From assembly GCA_027038805.1 (NCBI GenBank), contig JALWGO010000282.1, positions 1-23,255 on the forward strand: a DNA stretch of 23,255 nucleotides, read 5' to 3'. Positions 15,754-22,488 of the stretch are shown piece after piece. The notes below the pieces were generated by a model that did not search any database, was not told the origin of the DNA, and was given only the letters and a program-made list of their open reading frames with translations. Within the stretch, counting starts at the first letter, position 1. Each line of letters starts with the position of its first letter. The DNA is from Thermoprotei archaeon (GTDB lineage: Archaea; Thermoproteota; Thermoprotei_A; Sulfolobales; WANQ01). The position numbers were made by a program, and so were the translations under genes.

Positions 15754-15796
15754 TCTCCCCGAGTTATCTTAAAGTAATAAATAATATAATCTATCT

Positions 15797-16282
15797 TTGA
15801 GAAATATCCCACTGGGGTGCTTAGACTTACAGGAGCGCTATGGCTTATTCACTAAGCTCCAACTCCAAGTTCTAAAACTCCGCTCTAAGGGCTTGAGTCT
15901 TAGAGAAGTAGCCGAGAAAATCGGTACTACTAGACAAAACATCCAAGTAGCAGAAAAGAGAGCTAGGAATAACATACGTTTAGCTGAGGAAACACTACTA
16001 ATATACAAGCTAATATCATCGCCGCTCAAGATAAGAATTGATGCTGGAACACACCTAGTAGATATTCCTAGAATAGTTATAGGAAAAGCCGATGAATCCG
16101 GAGTAAAAGTGAGAGCAGACTTCACATTAATCTACAAGCTACTACACTTTAAAGCCCAGGAATGTATCCAGGGTCCAAGACTCATTAAACCAGTACTAGT
16201 ACTAGTGACTACGCGGGGGGATGTAGAGATAATACCTTATGATAGAGTTGAAAAATACCTAAACGTAATCGAAGATCCATAA
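15797..16282 (+). CDS. Tfx-family helix-turn-helix DNA-binding protein
   Basis: This 161-residue protein has the Tfx N-terminal HTH: GLFTKLQLQVLKLRSKGLSLREVAEKIGTTRQNIQVAEKRARNNI at about 16-60, with the characteristic GTTR-x-N and EKRAR-x-N motifs. The C-terminal half (about 70-161) is the basic alpha/beta Tfx ligand-type domain. The founding Tfx binds downstream of a molybdenum formylmethanofuran dehydrogenase promoter in a methanogen. No such gene is nearby, so the target here is unknown. The only in-frame start before the HTH is TTG at 15797, and the A/T-rich TCTTAAAGTAAT near 15771 would give a leaderless mRNA. It lies 43 bases after the helicase on the same strand. Confidence 0.85.
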   Translation: MRNIPLGCLDLQERYGLFTKLQLQVLKLRSKGLSLREVAEKIGTTRQNIQVAEKRARNNIRLAEETLLIYKLISSPLKIRIDAGTHLVDIPRIVIGKADESGVKVRADFTLIYKLLHFKAQECIQGPRLIKPVLVLVTTRGDVEIIPYDRVEKYLNVIEDP

Positions 16283-16369
16283 GAAAAAGGTTCTCCAAGA
16301 GGAGACTGACCGCCTATATTTTAGTATTTGTTGCTATATGATTATACTTGTAGTATAGGTGTTCTGCGT

Positions 16370-16807
16370 TTGAGCGGTATTTACCCCAATATTCTACGCA
16401 AGAGAAGTAATTCCATGCTCCGTCTCGCTGAAGAATTATTGGGTAGGGGTGAAGCAGATCTTGCTGCTCTAAACGCCGAATATGCAGTACAATTATATCT
16501 TAAAAGCATCCTATACCGCGTCTCCGGAGAGGAATGGCGTGGCCATAATATTAGACTATTACTTGGTGCTCTATCAATGATACTTGAACAACAAGGTTTC
16601 CGTAGAGAAGCTGAAAAAATAGTAGAATTTGTTAAAGTTAACCGTAGACTATTAGCGGAATTAGAAGAAGCTCATACAAGAGCTACATACGGTGTCTTAG
16701 AATATAGTATTGATCAAGCCCGTGTTCTCGTCGATACCGCTAAGAAGGTAATAGATTTCCTCCAAAACATAGAGAAGAAATTATTCGGAGGCGGGGAATC
16801 TGAGTAA
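16370..16807 (+). CDS. HEPN-domain protein paired with a minimal nucleotidyltransferase
   Basis: From the TTG at 16370 this gives about 145 residues of nearly all-helical sequence. The HEPN pattern is clear in LRLAEELLGRGEADLAALNAEYAVQLYLKSILYRVSGEEWRGHNIRLLL, the part that packs in the dimer. The canonical RNase motif R-x4-6-H is not evident; the nearest segment is EEAHTRATYGV, so ribonuclease activity is doubtful. A longer form from TTG 16328 is possible, but AGGTG at 16357-16361 is spaced 8 bases from 16370, and a TATA-like CTATATTTTA near 16318 fits a start around 16343. HEPN/MNT pairs act as toxin-antitoxin modules in which the MNT adenylylates the HEPN toxin (family knowledge). Its stop overlaps the start of the next gene. 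Confidence 0.78.
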   Translation: MSGIYPNILRKRSNSMLRLAEELLGRGEADLAALNAEYAVQLYLKSILYRVSGEEWRGHNIRLLLGALSMILEQQGFRREAEKIVEFVKVNRRLLAELEEAHTRATYGVLEYSIDQARVLVDTAKKVIDFLQNIEKKLFGGGESE

Positions 16808-17141
16808 ACACATTACTCCACTCAAGATAATCAGTTCTTGGAAACACTATGTTAAACTAATAGCTAGAGCCATATCCATAGTTATCCCAGAAGCCGAAGC
16901 ATACCTTATAGGCGGCGTGGTTGAGGATAGATTAACAGTCTTAAGCGATATAGACGTACTAGTAGTATTGCCACATAAACCAGGCTTTAAAGAAGCAGTA
17001 GAGCTTAGAGCAAAAATACTCGAGGAAGCAGAAAAGCTCGGACTACCATTATATGCACCAATAGAACTGCACATTATAGGTAGAGAAGAACTAACCCGTT
17101 ATACGCGGAAAGGTAAAATAATGAAAATCTCCCCCTCCTAG
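16800..17141 (+). CDS. Minimal nucleotidyltransferase (MNT), probable CTG start
   Basis: The reading frame runs open upstream of the first GTG (16917) and encodes the front of an MNT fold there: SKHITPLKIISSWKHYVK, then AYLIGGVVEDRLTVLSDIDVLVVLP. The pair of metal-binding aspartates is in SDIDVLV, and a third acid is probably the Glu of APIELHII. The usual Gly-Ser of the motif is Gly-Gly. Starting at 16917 would cut through this motif. No ATG, GTG or TTG lies in frame before it, but CTG at 16800 sits 8 bases after GGAGG (16787-16791) and overlaps the HEPN stop (16805-16807). A CTG start with translational coupling is the simplest reading, giving 113 residues. It is the likely antitoxin or modifier of the HEPN protein. 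Confidence 0.7.
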   Translation: MSKHITPLKIISSWKHYVKLIARAISIVIPEAEAYLIGGVVEDRLTVLSDIDVLVVLPHKPGFKEAVELRAKILEEAEKLGLPLYAPIELHIIGREELTRYTRKGKIMKISPS

Positions 17142-17143
17142 CC

Positions 17144-17211
17144 TAGCCATGTTGTGGAGACATCCTTGATTTAAACTATACTATGCTGGCTAAGTTTTCT
17201 AATCAGGGATG
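17144..17211 (+). promoter_or_regulatory. Interleaved inverted repeats with pseudoknot topology
   Basis: TAGCCA at 17144-17149 is complementary to TGGCTA at 17187-17192. CATCCTTGATT at 17161-17171 is complementary to AATCAGGGATG at 17201-17211 with one G-U type mismatch. The arms interleave (first 5', second 5', first 3', second 3'), which in RNA is an H-type pseudoknot with loops of 11, 15 and 8 bases. It begins 3 bases after the MNT stop and ends before the next promoter. It could be a structured 3' end, a small RNA or DNA operator sites. Confidence 0.35.
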
Positions 17212-17240
17212 CTTGAGTATTAGATCGTGGAAAAATAAAG

Positions 17241-17250
17241 TTATTTTATC
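17241..17250 (+). promoter_or_regulatory. TATA-like box of the surface protein gene
   Basis: TTATTTTATC predicts a start near 17271, just ahead of the AGGTGA ribosome-binding site at 17276-17281. The adjoining AAAAATAAAG at 17231-17240 is an alternative. Confidence 0.35.
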
Positions 17251-17289
17251 TAGAACTACAGCTAGGTTAGAGCGTAGGTGAGCTTATTA

Positions 17290-18648
17290 TTGAAGGCGAG
17301 AGACAAGCAAGTCAAAATTGCCGCTGTAATAATATTATTGGTTGTTATAGGCTTAATGCTATTATATGCTAATACCTCTCAAAATAAGCCCGCTGCTCCA
17401 ACAAGAACAGTTGTAAACCAGTCAGCTACGGCAGTACTAACAAATACTAGTACAACTGCATCTACAGTACCGCCTCCTACAAGCTCAGAGTATAATCTAT
17501 CGTTTTATGTGAAGATATTAAAGGATAGAAAGATAGGGAAAATATACTATAAGGGAATACCACCATTCTACTCAATAATAGCACGGGGAGAAATAAGCGG
17601 AGACAAGATAATTCACTTAAATCAAACCTACTACTACAAAATACTACCATTAAGCAAGGTATCACGGGAAACCAGTATAAGTCTAGGAGACATAGCATTC
17701 CACTACTATAAACCAAAGAGATCTCCAAGAGGATGTGAAAGCTATGGGTTCAAGATAACGTCAAATAACAATAACAGTATTATAGGAAACCTAACCGTAA
17801 CCTATTGCTCCTACCTCTATACTTCTTCAAGCCAAATATATATAACTGGAAACGCTACCTCAAACGGCATGGCTGGAATAGTATTCTTCAAGTGGAAGCA
17901 GGACAAAGTATTCGTATTCATTAGAACAGGTAAGACTGGTAAGCCTCCAGTACTAGGAGACTGGTTCCTCCAAGCAGTCTACAAGAAAGAATATACACCA
18001 AAAGAACCAGTAGCAGTAAAAATACTATTAGTAAACGCTAAACCCAAGAGCCTAGTAGACGTCTACTACAACAAGGATGAAAGATTAACTGGAATAAAAC
18101 TAAGCCTACCCAACGGGGAACCTCTCACTGGGTTAAAACTTAGGGAAATTTATTTGAGAAGAAAACTCGTATACTTAGATACAGTCTACGACTACACATG
18201 GTATCCGACACTCGCAGGCATGAATACAGCTTTTCTCCCACCAGGTGAATACATTTTACAAATAAAATATACTATAAGGATGAGGATAGGAAACAAATTA
18301 GAGAATACAACAATAAACTATACTGACAAGATAATAGTGAGGCAACAAGAAAACCAGACAAAAATAGTTGCAGGAGTACTAGTGGTGGAAAAATACAATG
18401 TAATAATAAGGTGGATAAAAGCTATTAATCAGAGCCAGTTTAACATCACGGTAATTGGGTCAGGAGATAAGACTGTAATAAAGCTAAAAATAATACTATC
18501 AAATAATACTATTGAAAATATGGAGAAGCAGTTGACTATAAACAAGTCGACGATAATTAAAGTAAATGAAGAGGTAAAAGCAGTAGTAGCTCAAGGAATA
18601 CTACCGGATAATCAAACATATATAATGACGCTTCCATTGAAACAATAG
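17290..18648 (+). CDS. Membrane-anchored surface protein rich in N-glycosylation sites, function unknown
   Basis: No family was recognised. The protein (about 452 residues) has a short basic N-terminus, one hydrophobic segment (KIAAVIILLVVIGLMLLY, about 9-26) acting as signal anchor, a Ser/Thr/Pro-rich linker of about 45 residues, and a large beta-rich outside domain. At least a dozen N-x-S/T sequons are spread through it (NQS, NTS, NLS, NNS, NLT, NAT, NTT, NYT, NIT, NKS), as in archaeal surface glycoproteins. The segment FLPPGEYILQIKYTIRMR resembles an Ig-like or BsuPI-type beta domain, but this is only an impression. The start is taken as TTG 17290, because the in-frame GTG at 17278 is part of the AGGTGA ribosome-binding site. 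It is followed 73 bases later by a zinc protein with its own promoter. Confidence 0.7.
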   Translation: MKARDKQVKIAAVIILLVVIGLMLLYANTSQNKPAAPTRTVVNQSATAVLTNTSTTASTVPPPTSSEYNLSFYVKILKDRKIGKIYYKGIPPFYSIIARGEISGDKIIHLNQTYYYKILPLSKVSRETSISLGDIAFHYYKPKRSPRGCESYGFKITSNNNNSIIGNLTVTYCSYLYTSSSQIYITGNATSNGMAGIVFFKWKQDKVFVFIRTGKTGKPPVLGDWFLQAVYKKEYTPKEPVAVKILLVNAKPKSLVDVYYNKDERLTGIKLSLPNGEPLTGLKLREIYLRRKLVYLDTVYDYTWYPTLAGMNTAFLPPGEYILQIKYTIRMRIGNKLENTTINYTDKIIVRQQENQTKIVAGVLVVEKYNVIIRWIKAINQSQFNITVIGSGDKTVIKLKIILSNNTIENMEKQLTINKSTIIKVNEEVKAVVAQGILPDNQTYIMTLPLKQ

Positions 18649-18721
18649 AGGAGGAAGCAAGGCAAAGACCTTTCATTAAAAATAATACTTTAACCAAGAC
18701 ATTATTCAATAGGTGGTGATG

Positions 18722-18997
18722 ATGGGTAGTCTAAAATGCGTTATCTGCGGTAAGCCAGTGGGTGAAGCAGAGGCTGTTAGGTGTAGTATTTGTGGAGCAC
18801 CTATGCATAAGTCTTGTATAGATGAGGAGGTGTTAAGTGATGCTGAAGGCAATATCCTATGCCCACGCTGCGCAGCTATCGCTGCTCTAGACTGGCTAGA
18901 CAATATTCTAAGCCTCTACGCCCATAGTATTAAGGGTAATGACAGAGAGGAGGTTATCGGTAGGCTTAAGACACTAGTAGACCTGCTTAAGCAGTAA
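18722..18997 (+). CDS. Small C4HC3 zinc protein (RING/PHD-like treble clef)
   Basis: From the ATG at 18722 this is a 91-residue protein. Eight putative zinc ligands are spaced C6-x2-C9, C21-x2-C24, H29-x2-C32, C47-x2-C50, that is C4HC3 as in RING-CH and PHD fingers. The second half (about 55-91) is helical, with ALDWLDNILSLYAHS and IGRLKTLVDLLKQ. Such cross-braced fingers are common in eukaryotes and rare in archaea. Possible roles are protein-protein contact or ubiquitin-like ligase work, but none is shown. Alternative starts (ATG 18719, GTG 18713 and 18716) overlap the AGGTGGTG ribosome-binding site at 18711-18718. TTAAAAATAA at 18676-18685 is a suitable TATA box. A tandem pair of rubredoxin-like zinc ribbons is the main alternative fold. 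Confidence 0.75.
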   Translation: MGSLKCVICGKPVGEAEAVRCSICGAPMHKSCIDEEVLSDAEGNILCPRCAAIAALDWLDNILSLYAHSIKGNDREEVIGRLKTLVDLLKQ

Positions 18998-19014
18998 TTG
19001 TAATTCTTTTAATT

Positions 19015-19073
19015 GTGTAGTCTGCTACACTTATTACGAGAATAATCCTCCACATAGACCTTATCCCTGTGGA
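19015..19073. promoter_or_regulatory. Two dyads before the winged-helix/beta-repeat gene
   Basis: GTGTAG-TCTG-CTACAC at 19015-19030 is a 6-bp stem with a 4-base loop. TCCACA at 19049-19054 mirrors TGTGGA at 19068-19073 across 13 bases, about two turns centre to centre. The first may be a hairpin at the 3' end of the zinc-protein transcript; the second may be an operator of the following regulator. Both are short. Confidence 0.3.
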
Positions 19074-19106
19074 ACAGTATAGTATAATACGTGGTGGTAA
19101 ACTGTA

Positions 19107-20561
19107 ATGTCGGATAAGAATAATGGAGTAGACGAGGAATTAGACTATATACTACAAGCACTAGGACATAGAGTTAGGAGAAAAGTCATAGAACTATTAG
19201 CAGAGAAGGGGCCATTAACCTATACAGAACTAATGAAGGAGACTGGAGTAGATGATTCAGGAACTTTTGGCTTTCATCTCAGACGTATGAGTAGGTTGTT
19301 AAAGAAGACCCGTATGGGTGAATACGAGCTAACCATACTGGGATGGAAAGCATATAAGACGCTATGCGAGCTCCAGGGAAAAAAGCCTAAACCCTACACT
19401 AAGCCACCCATAGAACTGGGCATAGAGACTGTAGAAACTCCAGTTAAAGCGAAACCTTCGGAGGAGACTAGAAGAGAAGCAGTAAAGCCAGTTGGAGAGG
19501 AGGGAGAGGAAAGAGAAGAGGAAACAGTAGTTATAAGTGACCGCATGACCTTTGAGTTAACCGAGCGTATTGCGAGGGCTTATCTAGAGAAGGGAAAGAA
19601 GCTTATAATAACTGATACAATGAAGGTTGTAATCCATCCAATGCCTAGAGAGGTCTTTGATAAGGTTGTTGAACGTATATCTGATGTGTTATCTCTCTAT
19701 GCTCCACGAGACCTAGAAGACCTCGTACACTTGAAGGCACATGATGTATTATCTATTAAGTTCTATAAGGAGAAGCCACCGAAGATATCATTAGACTTGG
19801 GCGGTATGATAGCGGGGCTTGTAACAAGTATTGTATCTGGTATAAGTGGTCTCGTAACAAGTGTCTCTGGTAATGTCCCAAAAATAGTGATAGGTAAGAC
19901 TGGTAAGCTCATACTCGTTAGAGAGGAACCCCTTCCAGTGAAAAAGAATATGAAGCTAATAGTAGATGTTTCTGGAGGTATACTTGAGGTTAAGAGAGGA
20001 GATAGTCCTAAAGTGAAGATATGGAGGGAGAAAGATAGAGATGTCGGCATAACAGTAGACATAGGCAATGAGACAATGAGCATAGAGGTGGAATCAGGTA
20101 AATGTGAAATCATCTTACCCGATAATAGTGTACGTGAACTAGACCTAAATCTTGCTGGAGGCTATGCTAAGCTAAGCCTAGTAGGCCTAGAAAACATTAG
20201 AATGGATGTCGATGGAGGATGGTTCCGCCTAGCAACTAGAACCAATAAGCCACTACAATCCAAGCTGAGCATTAATGGAGGTGGAGGAGACTTAGAGGTA
20301 AAAATAGAAGACTATGAGGGTGAAGCCTACCTATACACGGATATCAATGGAGGGGTGCTTAGAGCAAAATACGATGTACCAAGGAATACTAGAGTGAAAG
20401 CAAAAAGTGATGTAAGCGGTGGGTGGATAAACGTAAAAATGGATGGGCGAACCATAGCAGCAAACTATGAGGACTACGGCTACGAGGAGGCTAAGAGAAA
20501 GCTGAGAATAGATAGTGAGATTTATGGAGGAGTAGTTTCAGTGAATATTGAAAAACACTAG
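19107..20561 (+). CDS. Winged-helix DNA-binding domain fused to a DUF4097-like beta-repeat domain
   Basis: This 484-residue protein has four regions. Residues about 10-90 are an ArsR-like winged helix (ILQALGHRVRRKVIELLAEKGPLTYTEL, then GTFGFHLRRMSRLL). Residues 91-140 are a charged, acidic linker. Residues about 141-225 are an alpha/beta region. Residues 232-256 are a Gly/Ser/Val-rich hydrophobic stretch with the internal repeat GLVTSIVSG/GLVTSVSG, which could touch membrane or be an oligomerisation helix. From about 283 to the end, at least seven strand-turn units share a core of hydrophobic-D-x-x-GG-x-hydrophobic (VDVSGGILEV, LNLAGGYAKL, MDVDGGWFRL, TDINGGVLRA, SDVSGGWINV, EIYGGVVSV), as in DUF4097-type parallel beta-helices. 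The combination suggests a DNA-bound sensor or scaffold; the signal is unknown. The ATG has GGTGGT at 19093-19098. Its stop overlaps the convergent gene's stop. Confidence 0.8.
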   Translation: MSDKNNGVDEELDYILQALGHRVRRKVIELLAEKGPLTYTELMKETGVDDSGTFGFHLRRMSRLLKKTRMGEYELTILGWKAYKTLCELQGKKPKPYTKPPIELGIETVETPVKAKPSEETRREAVKPVGEEGEEREEETVVISDRMTFELTERIARAYLEKGKKLIITDTMKVVIHPMPREVFDKVVERISDVLSLYAPRDLEDLVHLKAHDVLSIKFYKEKPPKISLDLGGMIAGLVTSIVSGISGLVTSVSGNVPKIVIGKTGKLILVREEPLPVKKNMKLIVDVSGGILEVKRGDSPKVKIWREKDRDVGITVDIGNETMSIEVESGKCEIILPDNSVRELDLNLAGGYAKLSLVGLENIRMDVDGGWFRLATRTNKPLQSKLSINGGGGDLEVKIEDYEGEAYLYTDINGGVLRAKYDVPRNTRVKAKSDVSGGWINVKMDGRTIAANYEDYGYEEAKRKLRIDSEIYGGVVSVNIEKH

Positions 20562-20869
20562 TTTCTCTTAACCTCACTCCTAATAATTAATGCTAAACGT
20601 TTAACAACTTCGTCTAGGAACTTCTTAAACTCTTCTTCACCATAGAGTACTGTGTCTATGTTCTCATGTATGTACTTCTTCAACTCAACTAGTTCCCTAT
20701 TACTAATACTTTCCTCCTCCATGATCTCCAATAATTTTTCAGCAGTCTCTACTAGTCTTAGGGGACCATAAATCTCTGGTTCATTGAATAATCCCCTAGC
20801 ACTTGTTATAAGAAAAGATAGTAGCTCAAAATACTTGTCGTATAAGAGTTTTTTACCATCCATCAACAT
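20558..20869 (-). CDS. Small helical protein coupled to the nitroreductase, function unknown
   Basis: About 103 residues from the ATG at 20869, predicted all-helical (KYFELLSFLITSARGLF, LRLVETAEKLLEIMEEE, EEEFKKFLDEVVKRLALIIRSE). There are no cysteines and no recognised motif. It overlaps the end of the nitroreductase gene (stop at 20853-20855) in another frame, and the GAGGTG serving it (20874-20879) lies inside nitroreductase codons, so translation is coupled. Starts at TTG 20866 or ATG 20863 are equally plausible; an upstream ATG at 20887 lies before the ribosome-binding site. It may be a partner or chaperone of the flavoenzyme (inference from coupling). The 3' end overlaps the convergent gene. 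Confidence 0.7.
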   Translation of the reverse strand: MLMDGKKLLYDKYFELLSFLITSARGLFNEPEIYGPLRLVETAEKLLEIMEEESISNRELVELKKYIHENIDTVLYGEEEFKKFLDEVVKRLALIIRSEVKRN

Positions 20870-21422
20870 GAAGCACCTCATCAACATTCTTACGTGGAGG
20901 TGGTTGAGGCCACCTCTTAGGATACCCTAGAGAGAGAAGAAGAACTGGTTCAACGTGTTCGGGTATGTCTAGGATTGTTTTTAATGCTAGTTTATCAAAG
21001 GAAGCTATTGGACAGGAACCTATGCCTAAGGCGTAGGCCATTAACATCATATTCTGTAGCGAAGTTGCGACATCCAGTAAAGCCATGGTTTCACCCATCC
21101 TACCACCCTTAGATGCTTTCTCACGATCAATGCATAAGACTATGATTGCAGCCGGGTTACCAGAAAGACCCGGGGAAACTAGTTTAACAGCTCTAAGCAA
21201 GTCTTTATCCTTTATGAGGATAAACTCTCTTGGCTGGAGATTACTAGCACTGGGAGCCCATAGTCCTGCTTCAACTATTAGTTTTAAGTACTCTAAAGGT
21301 ATTTCCCGGTCAATGTATTCTCTTATACTTCTCCTCCCGCGTATTGTCTCAAAAACTATTCTAGCCTTATCTGGTAGCTCCTCTAGGTTCAAGGATTCAT
21401 CATCTCCGAGAAAATGTTTCAA
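20853..21422 (-). CDS. Nitroreductase-family FMN oxidoreductase
   Basis: This 189-residue flavoenzyme has the family landmarks: RGRRSIREY at about 28-36 (phosphate-binding Arg/Ser), WAPSASNLQPREFILIKD at about 55-72, and DVATSLQNMMLMAYALGIGSCPI at about 117-139, the helix and FMN-contact strand. LSLGYPKRWPQPPPRK near the C-terminus is also typical. These dimeric enzymes use NAD(P)H to reduce nitro compounds, quinones or flavins, or perform dehalogenation-like steps; the physiological substrate is unknown. The start is uncertain. TTG at 21422 is the first in frame, but a TATA-like GGCTAAAAATTC at 21437-21448 would start transcription near 21415, favouring TTG at 21392, which has GGAG upstream. 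It is divergent from the M19 dipeptidase (76-base gap) and coupled to a small helical protein downstream. Confidence 0.88.
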   Translation of the reverse strand: MKHFLGDDESLNLEELPDKARIVFETIRGRRSIREYIDREIPLEYLKLIVEAGLWAPSASNLQPREFILIKDKDLLRAVKLVSPGLSGNPAAIIVLCIDREKASKGGRMGETMALLDVATSLQNMMLMAYALGIGSCPIASFDKLALKTILDIPEHVEPVLLLSLGYPKRWPQPPPRKNVDEVLHVDGW

Positions 21423-21498
21423 GCCAGGCTATCTAAGAATTTTTAGCCAAGCATACTAATAATGTTTCGGTAAAACTAGTTAAACAGGTGTAGGAGTT

Positions 21499-22479
21499 TT
21501 GGATAAGATACCCATAATAGACTTACACGAGGATGTTTCATCGTATTTCCTTAGAAGTCCTAGTCCCCAGCCCTTTACCAAGGATTTAGCTGATAGACAA
21601 GTAGATTTACCAAAATATAGGAGGAGTGAGCTAGCATTATTTGTTGGAGCAGTCTTCCCCTCCAACAAGATATATGATCCTACAAGCGGGCTCGTAGTGA
21701 ATGGTTTTAAGGCTTCTCTACCAGTAGCGTGGAATCATATAGCTGTTTATCACCGTATGACTAGGCGTTGTCCTAGAGACTTCTACTTAGTTGAATCAAA
21801 GAGTATTCTTGAAAAAGAGTTTGGTAAGGGTAGAATAGGCATACTAATAGGACTTGAAGGAGCCTACCCAGTAGAAGACCCCTACGACCTCGAACTATAC
21901 TATAAGCTGGGTGTACGCCTCATAGGGCTCACATGGAATAATGAAAACAAGTACGCAGCATCATGTATGTCTAAGAAAGACTACGGGTTAACAGGGTCTG
22001 GGGAGACACTTGTAGGCATAGCCAATAGTCTCGGCATGATAGTAGACCTAGCTCACGCAAGCCGTAATACAATGCTAGACGTCTTATCAATTACTAGTAA
22101 ACCAGTTGTAATAAGCCACGCATGTATTAAAAGGATACGGGATCATCCACGCAACGTAGATGACGATGTATTAGATGCTTTGAAGAGAAACCATGGAGTA
22201 ATAGGAGTGACCTTTGTTGCAGACTTTATAGGCGAGGGTAGAGTTACAATAGACGATCTCGTAAAACACTTTGTCTACCTCAAGGAAAACTATGGTGTAG
22301 ACATAATAGCCTTAGGAACAGACTACATGGGCACGAGTAGGCTACCAGAAGGACTCGAAACAATTGACGGGCTACCAAAGCTCTTCGAGAAGCTGTTAGA
22401 GAACGGGTTTACGAGAGAAGACCTCGAGAAAATAGCATGGAAGAACGCTTACCGCGTAATAATGGGTAATCTAAAGTAG
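21499..22479 (+). CDS. Membrane dipeptidase-like (peptidase family M19)
   Basis: This 326-residue TIM-barrel zinc dipeptidase has the M19 metal residues in order: HED in IIDLHEDV (H10, D12), E120 in IGLEGAYPVED, H186 in IVDLAHAS, H207 in VVISHACIKRI and D275 in ALGTDYMG. The signature LTWNNENKYAAS at 144-155 matches the family LTWN-x-x-N motif. It cleaves dipeptides, including some with D-residues (family knowledge). Unlike the mammalian enzyme there is no signal peptide or GPI signal, so it should act in the cytoplasm on imported dipeptides. The start is TTG at 21499 with AGGTG at 21486-21490; a TATA-like CTAATAATG at 21456-21464 fits. Functionally it matches the aminopeptidase and importer upstream. 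It converges with the MNT gene, 9 bases apart. Confidence 0.9.
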   Translation: MDKIPIIDLHEDVSSYFLRSPSPQPFTKDLADRQVDLPKYRRSELALFVGAVFPSNKIYDPTSGLVVNGFKASLPVAWNHIAVYHRMTRRCPRDFYLVESKSILEKEFGKGRIGILIGLEGAYPVEDPYDLELYYKLGVRLIGLTWNNENKYAASCMSKKDYGLTGSGETLVGIANSLGMIVDLAHASRNTMLDVLSITSKPVVISHACIKRIRDHPRNVDDDVLDALKRNHGVIGVTFVADFIGEGRVTIDDLVKHFVYLKENYGVDIIALGTDYMGTSRLPEGLETIDGLPKLFEKLLENGFTREDLEKIAWKNAYRVIMGNLK

Positions 22480-22488
22480 TTTTCTTCT

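Noticed and set aside
16917..17141. 74-residue protein starting at GTG 16917
   Set aside because: This start falls in the middle of the nucleotidyltransferase motif, leaving out the Gly-Gly and the first strand; the upstream frame clearly encodes them.
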